Assembly: GCA_022842065.1 (NCBI GenBank)
Contig: JALHQH010000040.1
Span: 1-64,000 of the forward strand
DNA from: Caldilineaceae bacterium
GTDB taxonomy: Bacteria > Chloroflexota > Anaerolineae > Caldilineales > Caldilineaceae
DNA: 64,000 nucleotides
Direction of reading: 5' to 3'
Each line of letters starts with the position of its first letter. Position 1 is the stretch's first letter. The translations under genes were made by a program, and so were the position numbers. Of the stretch, positions 39,401 to 45,856 are shown in pieces. The notes beneath the pieces are model-generated. The model was not told the DNA's origin. It did no database searches and saw nothing but the letters and a program-made list of their open reading frames with translations.

Positions 39401-39670
39401 TAATGGCGTGGTGGGTGCCACGTCCGGTCGATCTGGCGCGGCCGGCTGTTCGCTGCCTTCGCTCAATGTAATTTGGAGGCCACGCGTCGGTGTCACCGGT
39501 TCAGTATCATCGACAATGACTTGGGCATGGGCGCGGTTGGTGGCGGTTAACATGGGCGCTCCGTTGCTATGGCTGACGCCGAACGAAGGCGCCAACAACC
39601 CGGTAACCAGTATAATCGCGAGTAGACGCCGCCAAAGACGACGTTGCGTGGGGTGCTGCTGTTGTGGCAT
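33446..39670 (-). CDS. Bacterial alpha-2-macroglobulin family protein with thioester motif
   Basis: 2074 residues. An N-terminal hydrophobic signal (LLAIILVTGLLAPSFG) lacks a lipobox, so it is probably secreted or membrane-held rather than a lipoprotein. Many MG-type beta domains follow, with an Ig-like FNTYAPLRV and MG1-like YRPGEEVHLKGWLR. A low-complexity Ala/Met/Glu bait-like region lies at about 1305-1355, then the A2M domain (TIRSNFDPLAVFAPEV). The thioester motif CSEQ (Cys1579, Gln1582) begins the complement-like alpha/alpha toroid (WPVWTQGDESVPYYS). Family members trap proteases. No penicillin-binding protein 1C gene, the usual partner, is adjacent. About 400 residues longer than E. 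coli YfhM. Confidence 0.93.
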   Translation of the reverse strand: MPQQQHPTQRRLWRRLLAIILVTGLLAPSFGVSHSNGAPMLTATNRAHAQVIVDDTEPVTPTRGLQITLSEGSEQPAAPDRPDVAPTTPLDQAAVETLLARVEELTLETGDQVDFRLPEEVLPPPRPGVTITSTFPPPTDTVSAPVEVASGPLEVLRFAPEGEIPIAPFLSVTFNQPMVPLTTLDELSAADVPVQITPALTGTWKWVGTKTLTFEYKSDEIDRFPKATEYTVEIPAGTTSATGGELTAGVTWNFRTPPPVLQYTWPSPGPQPLDPLILVSFDQQIDPAAVLKTVSVTASGESYPVRLATEAEIAEDLNITNLIKQTLAGRWLVLRAEQEFPTETTVVVNIGPGTPSAEGPLITEAVQSFSFNTYAPLRVEEHGCSWGEECPPFTPFYIRFNNTLDGQAFDPTQVTISPAVDGLVIQATGNSIELRGPTAGRTTYEVTLSGTLQDIFGQTLGEDQTLTFKTGPATAYLTGPNQNFITLDPSSSKPFYTLYSVNYEQVRVRAFAVTPDDWLAYQAYLRDEAYQDDPADPPGRAVLNESIQIETTEDQLVETNIDLSAALNGVTGHLIIVVDVPQDMLSSFLSQLPFGRGGGQPPRLMTWVQVTQIALDAFVDHSEMVAWATALKDGTPLNGVKLQLLNTDASATTDDSGIARFALPDQSAPVLLGTLGDDVALLPQNSYYWGEGGWLRSTPNDELRWYVYDDRQMYRPGEEVHLKGWLRRIGAKQQGDVLLPSATPADITIQYQVMDPQGNQLDDGVIEVSELGGFDFSFSLPDNTNLGYANIYLSARNVANVYSAEYYHSFQIQEFRRPEFEVTARNEGMGPFFVGDDAVVAVAAQYFAGGPLPGAETTWNVSSTPSSYSPPGWPDFTFGKWVPWWRPYGPEYAYGAFDGGVAGTNTQSYSSRTDPSGNHYLRMEFDGTAAETGTASDTGEQGTMEPRPYSVMAEAVVMDVNRQAWAATTSLLVHPADRYVGLRSARAFVEQSEPLVVEAVVTDLDGNAMAGHQVTVRAARQEWQYVQGQWQEVAADTQECVVESTTAPVTCEFTTEQGGTYKVTATVRDDRERLNESELTMWVAGGKRPAARNVQQEEAVLIPDKENYQPGDVAEVLVQAPFSPAEGLLTVSRSGLLYTERFTIEDGSYTLQIPIAEEHIPNLNIQVDLTGATPRTDEAGGTIPDVPQRPAYATGSLTLAVPPVSRTLKVEAVPAATALEPGIETSVAVTVTDTTGAPVADAELALVVVDEAVLALTNYQLADPVGIFYSQRGGDVSSYYARSSIILANPEELASQVANVAQESMMFSARSAEMPMAAGAAPPMATEAVASDMAFAEESEAGAAQAPGAAITIRSNFDPLAVFAPEVRTDSNGKATVDFTMPDNLTRYRVMVVAVAEGKYFGTGEANMTARLPLMVRPSAPRFLNFGDRFALPIVLQNQTAETMTVDVAVRASNLNLTDGTTIDELSTSGQSVTIGGNDRVEVRFAATTQSAGTVRIQIAATAGDYADAATIDLPVYTPATTEAFAVYGVVDEGAVAQPVAAPQNVFSQFGGLEISTSSTAVQALTDAVLYLTSYPFECSEQLASRILGVAALRDVLTAFKAEGLPSPEAMEAAVQRDITRLQQLQNGDGGWPVWTQGDESVPYYSIHIAHALQQARMKDFDVPDELMSRALDHLRNIENYYPYWYSQPVRHSLSAYALYVRALMGDVDTAKARNLLNEQSLEEQSLEAIAWIWQVLSGDAASAQEVEAIRTQINNRVVETAGAANFTTSYGEEAYLLLHSSRRTDAIVLDALIQDAPESDLIPKVVTGLLANRTAGRWNNTQENAFVLLALDRYFNTFEAQTPDFVARLWLGETYAGEHVYAGRTTERNETKIPMSYLTDGELASGATQDLVISKEGDGRLYYRLGLRYAPTDLNMPPVDMGFVVERVYEAVDDVEDVRRDEEGVWHIKAGARVRVRLTLVADNRRYHVALVDPLPAGLEAINPALAVSENVPQDPGERSYGWWWWSTWYDHQNLRDERAEAFTTLLWDGVYNYSYVARATTPGEFVVPPAKAEEMYSPEVFGRSAADRVIVE

Positions 39671-40211
39671 AGACCGAACTCCTGATTGGCATTAGGGGCG
39701 CAGCGCCAGGCGCGCGCCCGTGAGGGATGAGATGTCGCCGTTTAATATATGGGAGACGGGTTCGCGTAACCGTATGTTCCATCATTGCCGGCCCACATCA
39801 CATGTATTGTGCTAGCCGGTAAGGATCAGGGATCTGATAGGCAGTTTATTGCTTTCACAGGGAGTTGTCAAAAGAGGGAAAGGGCAAAGTAAGGGTGAGC
39901 AGGCACTTTTTGCCTGTCGGCAAGCAAAATTCAGTCTTTTGTCTGATGTAACTACATTGTCATATGCAAGGATGAGGGTCAATCTGCGAAAGAAATGAAA
40001 TGTGTTAGACCTTACGCGACTTTATGCATTTTCTACCACCTTGAAACTGCTAAATAAGTATTATTTTGGTTTTTTTTCGTAAGTTTTTTGTCTGAACGTA
40101 GGACTTTGCCCCTCTTGATAGCGAAAATATTAGTTATATACTGCCAATTGTCCCAGTAAGTTACACCCCGCTACTATGTCCTCAATTTTCAATCCAAAAG
40201 GGGTTCAATCT
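39671..40211. other. AT-rich intergenic region between divergent secreted-protein genes
   Basis: It should contain the promoter of the macroglobulin gene, not resolved here, and the promoter at 40115-40142 for the protease. A weak hairpin CAGGCACTTTTTGCCTG is at about 39900. No gene is supported. Base composition shifts to AT-rich from about 39.9 kb. Confidence 0.5.
40115..40142 (+). promoter_or_regulatory. Sigma-70-type promoter of the matrixin-like protease
   Basis: TTGATA at 40115-40120, 16 bases, TATACT at 40137-40142. The start of transcription would lie about 60 bases before the chosen ATG. Confidence 0.6.
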
Positions 40212-41657
40212 ATGCAACTAGCGCTTTCTTTCATTCTTGCTGGAATCAGGCGATTCATATTATCGAAATCTATATTGTTTAAGTTGAAAATGTGTAACGT
40301 CATATTATTGGCCTTGCTAAGTAATCTTGTGCTACTATCTTCAGATCACGCTTATGGTTACACTGTGAGACAAGCCAGTTGGCCTGGAACAAGTACGACA
40401 TATTCAAAAAATGCCAATTTAGGTTCGTACAGTAGCACAGTTGATCAGGCAGTTAGCGATTGGAATAGTTCGTCTAGTCCTTTTGCTTTTGTCGCAAATA
40501 CCGCCAGTACAAATGAGGTTAAGATGGTGGCACTTGGTGTTGATGGTGGGCTTGGAAGTACAGATATAGTTTTCAACCCAACTGCTAAGACTATCACTCG
40601 ATTTATAATGAGCATTAATAGCACCCCCCGCAGACCTTGGCATGTAGGACCAGGACCGGTCCCCATGAATTCTGTAGACCTCCGTAGTGTTATGCGGCAT
40701 GAGTTTGGTCATGCTTTGGGACTTGGGCATTCTGAGTCAAGTAGTGCTTTAATGGAGCCCGTCGGGGAACCTGGTGTAATAATTCCTCTTGATAACGATG
40801 CAATTGATGGAAGCGCCTACTTGTATAATTCTAACTATAATGGATCTCCACCAGAGCGTTCTCATTATGGTAATACGCTACCTCCCTATTCTGGCACAGG
40901 CACTTATGATGATCAATCCTCGGCTATCTCCTACGGTGGAAGAGCAGATAGTTGGCCGACTTTCACTGCTGCGACTGCGGGATTTTCAACCCTCAGTCGT
41001 TCAGCTACAATTGGCAGTCGAACACATATCGCAATGCCGGCTAATGCAAATAAAATTACGCTGTTCTACTCAACAGGACCTGATCGCCGTAAAGCACAGA
41101 TATACATCAATGGTGCTAATGTCGGAGAAATTAACGCACAAACCTCGGAATATCGCCGCCAAGTCGGCAAAACTTGGACGCTCTTCTCAACTTTGCCCCA
41201 ATCATTTGAAGTACGCTTTGGCCCTGATGCGGGCTTGTTTGATGTGGATATGTTTGCGGTCAATATCACAACAGTTGGTGGCGGCACCTACGATGACAAT
41301 AACGCGCAGTTCCGTTATTTTGGCACCTGGACACCCACCACAGGTGTATCAGGTGCATATAACAGCACCCATACTCTGTCGAAAACCGCCGGCTCACTAT
41401 TTCGCTTTACGTTTGATGGCTCCCAGGTGACATATGTTTTTACCAGAGCTTACAATCGAGGGAAGGCCGCGGTTACATTGGATGGGGTCGATATCGGCTA
41501 CATTGATATGTATTCGGCAACTACGCAAAGGCAACAGACTTTTACCCTAGGCGGTTTGGGCACAGGTACGCATATCCTAAACATCAATGTTACTGGACAG
41601 AAAAATTCAGCATCAGCGGATACCTATGTAGATGCCGATGCGTTGATTGTGCAATAA
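40212..41657 (+). CDS. Secreted matrixin-like zinc metalloprotease with C-terminal beta domains
   Basis: 481 residues from the ATG after AAAAGGGG; starts at 40176 and 40290 are also in frame. A hydrophobic export signal (NVILLALLSNLVLLSSDHAYG) is followed by a metzincin-type domain with H163-E164-F-G-H167 and H173 in MRHEFGHALGLGHSES and a downstream Met-turn candidate SALMEP. Two related beta-rich modules follow, each opening with GTYDD (about 238-360 and 367-481), which resemble carbohydrate-binding or jelly-roll add-ons. It is probably an extracellular protease. No inhibitor or propeptide Cys switch is evident. The region is more AT-rich than its neighbours, suggesting recent acquisition. 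Confidence 0.85.
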   Translation: MQLALSFILAGIRRFILSKSILFKLKMCNVILLALLSNLVLLSSDHAYGYTVRQASWPGTSTTYSKNANLGSYSSTVDQAVSDWNSSSSPFAFVANTASTNEVKMVALGVDGGLGSTDIVFNPTAKTITRFIMSINSTPRRPWHVGPGPVPMNSVDLRSVMRHEFGHALGLGHSESSSALMEPVGEPGVIIPLDNDAIDGSAYLYNSNYNGSPPERSHYGNTLPPYSGTGTYDDQSSAISYGGRADSWPTFTAATAGFSTLSRSATIGSRTHIAMPANANKITLFYSTGPDRRKAQIYINGANVGEINAQTSEYRRQVGKTWTLFSTLPQSFEVRFGPDAGLFDVDMFAVNITTVGGGTYDDNNAQFRYFGTWTPTTGVSGAYNSTHTLSKTAGSLFRFTFDGSQVTYVFTRAYNRGKAAVTLDGVDIGYIDMYSATTQRQQTFTLGGLGTGTHILNINVTGQKNSASADTYVDADALIVQ

Positions 41658-41781
41658 CTAAAGTCTCTATCCGTAAATTTGGTTGTGACTCACAGAACTA
41701 GCGAAATTACGGATAGCTATGTAAGGCCAATATGCACAACCCGCAGTCATTATGTCGATGAATGGTAGATGAGGACAAATT

Positions 41782-42351
41782 ATGCAAAAAATTAATCGCA
41801 AGCGACGCACGATCAGCAGCGCTTTCAACATCGTTGTTTTTATTTTTCTGGTGGCAACACTTTCTATATTACTTTGGCAGTTGCCTAATCGTGCTCCGTC
41901 CGCAGCACAAATACAAACGCAAGGGCAAATTGATAATGCTCCTACTGGGGTCGTAATCGAGACAGAGACGGTACCGGTTGAAGAAATTCCACTTGAGTCA
42001 TCAATACTCATGACTGAGACTTATGTGCTATATCTTGCTCCAGAATTAGGGATAGTTACTGATGAAAAGCTAAACATCATTCTGATTGAGCCGGGCAGTG
42101 CAGCAGAGAAAGCCGGTCTTCAGCTTGGTGATATTCTGGAACGTATTGAAGGTATTCCATTAGTCTTAGCAGAAGACAGAAGCAAGGCGAAACAGGTATA
42201 TCGCCATAATTTGGAGGGTATGGAGATGCAGCTAACGGTTATCCGCAATGGGGAAACACTTGAACTACCATTTGTCCCCATGCGACCGTCTAATCTTCCC
42301 GAGAATATGCCAACGATAACACCTGTATGGCCACCCTATGACTTCTTCTAA
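41782..42351 (+). CDS. Membrane-anchored PDZ-domain protein
   Basis: 189 residues. One N-terminal membrane helix (SSAFNIVVFIFLVATLSILLW) with a basic cytoplasmic start, a linker, then a PDZ domain at about 95-170 (IEPGSAAEKAGLQLGDILER, carboxylate-loop region YLAPELGIV) and a short Pro-rich tail. The domain would face outward and bind C-termini or unfolded segments, as in protease partners. It lies 124 bases after the metalloprotease gene on the same strand, with similar AT-rich composition, so a shared function is plausible but not shown. Confidence 0.82.
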   Translation: MQKINRKRRTISSAFNIVVFIFLVATLSILLWQLPNRAPSAAQIQTQGQIDNAPTGVVIETETVPVEEIPLESSILMTETYVLYLAPELGIVTDEKLNIILIEPGSAAEKAGLQLGDILERIEGIPLVLAEDRSKAKQVYRHNLEGMEMQLTVIRNGETLELPFVPMRPSNLPENMPTITPVWPPYDFF

Positions 42352-42383
42352 AGTAGGGCTTTGATTCACAAGATGGGCAGACA

Positions 42384-42426
42384 GTAAGGCGGCAGGAAAA
42401 TCAGTTGCGTACGCCTGCCGCCTTAC
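42384..42426. terminator. Hairpin between convergent PDZ and VTT-family genes
   Basis: GTAAGGCGGCAGG at 42384-42396 pairs with CCTGCCGCCTTAC at 42414-42426. The right arm includes the stop codon of the minus-strand gene. It lacks a strong U tract, so termination is likely but unproven. Confidence 0.55.
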
Positions 42427-43031
42427 AATATCTGTTGTAACCACTCTAGCGGGCTTGCCCCCAACAAGATCAAAATAATATACTTGACACTTTTCCCCAC
42501 CGCCACCGCCAGCAGAAAGCGCACCACACGCATGCGCAGCACGCCGGCGACAATCCCGGCAAAGTCGAAGAGCGGAAAGGGCAGCGCGGCCAAGACCCCT
42601 AAGGCCAATACCCCGTAGCGCTGGGTCAACTGGGTCAACTGTTCGAATTGACGGCTGCGCTCGGCGGGAATCAAGGCGCGGCCACCACGGCCCGCGGCAT
42701 ACCCGGTCAACTCGCCAATCGCACTGCCCACGCCGGCGACAATCCCCAGCAGAATCGGGTCAAGCGCCGCGCTCATGGCGATGATCACGACGATCCCCGG
42801 TGCGGGCAAGATAATCGTGGCGCTGGCAATCAGGCTGATCACGAACGCGCCCACATAGCCCCAATGCCCAAAGCGTTGCACCCAAACCGGATTCAGCGCC
42901 AACCAAAAGCTGACCACGCAGATCAGCACAATGATCGTAATGCCGAGGCCCCGTTTTTGGTTTTCAGTGAGGGTAAAGGCGGGGGTAGGAGAGACCGGGG
43001 ATTCTTGGATATCGCGCTCTTCAATCGGCAC
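42423..43031 (-). CDS. VTT/DedA (SNARE-associated, TVP38-like) membrane protein
   Basis: 202 residues with about five hydrophobic segments. The VTT core is visible: IVAGVGSAIGELTGYAAGRGGRA (split: GSAIGELTGYAAGRG near 110) and LAALPFPLFDFAGIVAGVLRM near 150, matching the F/GxxxG and P-rich re-entrant helices of the family. DedA/VTT proteins act in lipid transport, including return of undecaprenyl phosphate in some bacteria, which would suit the polysaccharide cluster nearby; that link is inference. It ends inside the hairpin shared with the convergent PDZ gene. Confidence 0.85.
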   Translation of the reverse strand: MPIEERDIQESPVSPTPAFTLTENQKRGLGITIIVLICVVSFWLALNPVWVQRFGHWGYVGAFVISLIASATIILPAPGIVVIIAMSAALDPILLGIVAGVGSAIGELTGYAAGRGGRALIPAERSRQFEQLTQLTQRYGVLALGVLAALPFPLFDFAGIVAGVLRMRVVRFLLAVAVGKSVKYIILILLGASPLEWLQQIL

Positions 43032-43049
43032 AATGGCTCCTCAACAGGC

Positions 43050-43093
43050 CACAATGTGTAGTGCGCATCTGGGGATGCGCACTACACATTGTG
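43050..43093. repeat. Perfect 19-bp-arm inverted repeat
   Basis: CACAATGTGTAGTGCGCAT at 43050-43068, a 6-base loop, and its exact complement at 43075-43093. It lies between the stop of the cyclophilin gene (43094) and the start of the VTT-family gene (43031), both on the minus strand, and could terminate or stabilise the upstream message. Confidence 0.95.
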
Positions 43094-44515
43094 CTATTCG
43101 CTTTCGGTAATCGTGACAGTTGTAACGGTATCTTCCGTGGTCAATTGGGCCAACAGGTCAGCGCCGCTGGTAATCTGGCCGAAGAAGCTGAAATTAGCCG
43201 CTGCTTCCGCCGGCGGGGCGATCAAGGCCAGCACCAGTTGACTGCTGCTGCTCGTTGGTATCTGCGCTGGAACTGGCACATAACCGACCACGCCGACCGC
43301 CAATGTTACCGAAATATTGGTTTCGGCTTGAATCTTATAGCCGGCATCGCTGTTGGGATCATTGTCAGGCGCCCCGATAATCACCAATTGGCCGGGGCTG
43401 ATCTGGTTGACCGGCAGGCCATCATAGAAACCCAACCGGGCCAGCAGCACAAAGTTGTTAACTGCCGTCGGTGCTTCGTCATCATAGAGCGTAATGACCA
43501 GATCGCCACGGCTCGTAGTCACGGTGGCCGTATACTGTTTGGCGGTGTCAATCACAATCTCTGGTGCCGTATTAAAGTAGCTGGCCCGTCCGGCTGGTTC
43601 AACTGTGGCGAGCGGTCGCGCACTGTTGTCCAAAGTGCTGGGGGCAAAGGGCGTCGGCGTGGGAGGCGCAGGTGGCAGCACACTTTCCGCCGTCTCTTCA
43701 ATGATCACCGTATAAACCGTGTCCCCTGCGCCGGCTGTATTGGCCGTGGGGTCGCGACGGGTTAGGGTATCCAGCACTGTTTGTCCTTCGATCACTTCGC
43801 CAAAGATGGTGTGGCCACCATTCAGCCAATCGGTGGGCGCAAAAGTGATAAAGAATTGGCTGCCATTGGTGCCGGGGCCGGCATTGGCCATTGCCAACAG
43901 CCCCGCACGGTCAAAAGTAAGGCTGGGATCAAATTCATCACCAAATTGATAGCCGGGGCCACCGCTGCCGGTGCCGGTTGGATCACCGGCCTGGGCCATA
44001 AAACCGTCGAGCACACGATGGAAGGTCGTGTCATTGTAAAACCCTTCGCGAGCCAAGAAGACAAAGTTATTCACTGTCTCTGGGGCGCGGTCGGCAAAGA
44101 GTTGGACCTTGATATCGCCCTTGGCGGTCTGGATCGTGGCATAATAGAACTTGGTGGGATCAATGGTGATGGCCGGCGTACTGGTGTACATGCCGTTGCG
44201 TTGGATCGGCTGAAGGTCACTTGCGCCTCCTTCGGCCACCACATCCGGGCGGGGCACCGTCGGTGCCGCTTCACTTTCGGCGCTGGTGGTAACGGCTGCA
44301 CTAGCTGTCACCGGCGTCGGAGCGTTGGCCGCGGCCGTTGCGGTTGCTTGTGGTTCTGTCAAGGGGGTGGGGGTTGGCTCGCTGTCGTCACCGCAGGCCG
44401 TTAGCAGTAATGCAATCCCCAGCGCAAGCAACAGCTGTAGGGTCGTCTGACGGAGCCTGCGCCGTTGACACAACGCAGCGGGGTAGCGGGCAACAGACGG
44501 TAGAATAGTTCTCAA
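43094..44515 (-). CDS. Lipoprotein with two cyclophilin-type PPIase domains, the second degenerate
   Basis: 473 residues from a TTG with AAAGGAG seven bases upstream. The lipoprotein signal ends at Cys41 (LLLTAC). A Thr/Ala-rich linker leads to cyclophilin domain 1 (about 120-275), with active-site residues in [23 protein letters not shown] and [12 protein letters not shown]. Domain 2 (about 345-470) has the same fold pattern ([24 protein letters not shown] split near 350-373) but lacks the FHR/Gln catalytic signature and the GSQFF motif. It would catalyse prolyl isomerisation of exported proteins at the outer face of the membrane. The role of domain 2 is unknown. Confidence 0.92.
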   Translation of the reverse strand: MRTILPSVARYPAALCQRRRLRQTTLQLLLALGIALLLTACGDDSEPTPTPLTEPQATATAAANAPTPVTASAAVTTSAESEAAPTVPRPDVVAEGGASDLQPIQRNGMYTSTPAITIDPTKFYYATIQTAKGDIKVQLFADRAPETVNNFVFLAREGFYNDTTFHRVLDGFMAQAGDPTGTGSGGPGYQFGDEFDPSLTFDRAGLLAMANAGPGTNGSQFFITFAPTDWLNGGHTIFGEVIEGQTVLDTLTRRDPTANTAGAGDTVYTVIIEETAESVLPPAPPTPTPFAPSTLDNSARPLATVEPAGRASYFNTAPEIVIDTAKQYTATVTTSRGDLVITLYDDEAPTAVNNFVLLARLGFYDGLPVNQISPGQLVIIGAPDNDPNSDAGYKIQAETNISVTLAVGVVGYVPVPAQIPTSSSSQLVLALIAPPAEAAANFSFFGQITSGADLLAQLTTEDTVTTVTITESE

Positions 44516-44566
44516 AACAAACTCCTTTAATTTTACAGAGAGTGTAACTTACTGTACAAGCTAGAT

Positions 44567-44698
44567 AAGATGTAAGATGTAAAACGTAAAACGTAAAACG
44601 TAAAACGTAAGATTCGCTGTGTTGGTTACATTTACGCATTACGCATCACGTTTTACGCATCACGTTTTACGCATCACGTTTTACGCATCACGTTTAAT
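44567..44698. repeat. Array of GTAAAAC units facing GCATCACGTTTTAC units
   Basis: The left arm has four exact GTAAAAC units at 44579-44606 after two AAGATGT units. The right arm has three exact 14-bp units GCATCACGTTTTAC at 44643-44684 plus one diverged unit to 44698, with shorter ACGCATT words before them. The arms can pair through GTAAAACGTAAAAC/GTTTTACG. The last unit contains the stop codon of the minus-strand glycosyl-1-phosphate transferase gene. Confidence 0.95.
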
Positions 44699-45701
44699 TG
44701 ACGCGCACGCCGCCCCGCCGAAATTCGAGCCACCAGATGCCATAGGCGGCGGCGAGTAAAACGGCAACGCCGATGACGGTCGCTTCGACCCAAGTGGCGC
44801 GGATAATGAAGATCGATGAAACGCCAACTGCACCTGCAATCAGGTAACAAAGCAGCACTGCCTCGCGCCGGCTACCAGTGAGAAAGGCAAGGCGGTGACT
44901 AATGTGATCTTTCCCTGGCGTCGTCAGTGGATTTTTACCGCGGCGCAGGCGGCTGATCGAGACTAGGGTCGTATCAAAGACCGGCAACGCCAATACCAGC
45001 ACTGGAATCAACCAGGTAATGGTGTCACTGTTGCTGGGAAAGCGCAATTTGATGCCGACTGCGGCCAACAAAAACCCCAAAAAGAGGCTGCCGGTATCAC
45101 CCATGAAGATATGGGCTGGATTCCAGTTGTAGACCAGAAAGCCGGCACAGGCACCAGCCAGCGCAGCGGCCAGAGCACCCACCATGTATTGGTTGCTCAA
45201 TGCCGCTAACAAGGTGAAGAAGACGGCTGCGATCATGGCGATCCCACCGGAGAGGCCATCCATATTGTCGAGCAGATTCATGGCATTGGTAATCCCAACC
45301 ACCCATGCAATGGTGACCAGAATGTCGATCCAGCCGCCAAAGATATTGATCTGCACGCCGCTGTAGATCAGAATACAGGCCGCCACCAACTGCCCACCCA
45401 ACTTAAAATAGCTGCTCAATCCCCAACGGTCATCGACCACGCCCATCAGGCTGACCAAAGTGGCACCAATAAAGATCCCGACCACCTCATGGATATAACG
45501 GCGGTCGCCCAATAGAAAGAGCACAAGAATAAAGGCAATATAGATCGCTGCCCCGCCCAGTAGTGGCACGGGATTGGCGTGGATCTTGCGGGCCGCGGGT
45601 TGATCGACGACGCCAAAGCGCAGGGCGACAAGCCGCATAACCGGGGTACTGCTAATGGCGAGTACCAGGGCACTGGCCGCCATAAGTAAATAAGGTGTCA
45701 T
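44694..45701 (-). CDS. Polyprenyl-phosphate GlcNAc/HexNAc-1-phosphate transferase (WecA/TagO-like)
   Basis: 335 residues from [14 protein letters not shown], preceded by AGGAG; an upstream in-frame start adds 23 residues without export logic. About ten hydrophobic segments. MraY/WecA superfamily motifs: [18 protein letters not shown] near 36, [12 protein letters not shown] near 140 (metal-binding Asp), [13 protein letters not shown] near 203, and the cytoplasmic DHISHRL histidine loop. It should load a sugar-1-phosphate onto undecaprenyl phosphate, the first step of the glycan made by the cluster. Last gene of the minus-strand cluster. Its sugar specificity is not decidable here. Confidence 0.9.
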   Translation of the reverse strand: MTPYLLMAASALVLAISSTPVMRLVALRFGVVDQPAARKIHANPVPLLGGAAIYIAFILVLFLLGDRRYIHEVVGIFIGATLVSLMGVVDDRWGLSSYFKLGGQLVAACILIYSGVQINIFGGWIDILVTIAWVVGITNAMNLLDNMDGLSGGIAMIAAVFFTLLAALSNQYMVGALAAALAGACAGFLVYNWNPAHIFMGDTGSLFLGFLLAAVGIKLRFPSNSDTITWLIPVLVLALPVFDTTLVSISRLRRGKNPLTTPGKDHISHRLAFLTGSRREAVLLCYLIAGAVGVSSIFIIRATWVEATVIGVAVLLAAAYGIWWLEFRRGGVRVN

Positions 45702-45856
45702 AACCTTTGCTCCTGTGTAACTACACCTGTCTGTGGTAAATGGGCGAAACACTTTGCGGAAGCGTAGCACACGTTGTTGCTAAAAACCATTATCCTGTGC
45801 ATGTTACACCGATAGATGGTGAGTACTAGGGCCGCACCCATTAAACGGCCAGACGA

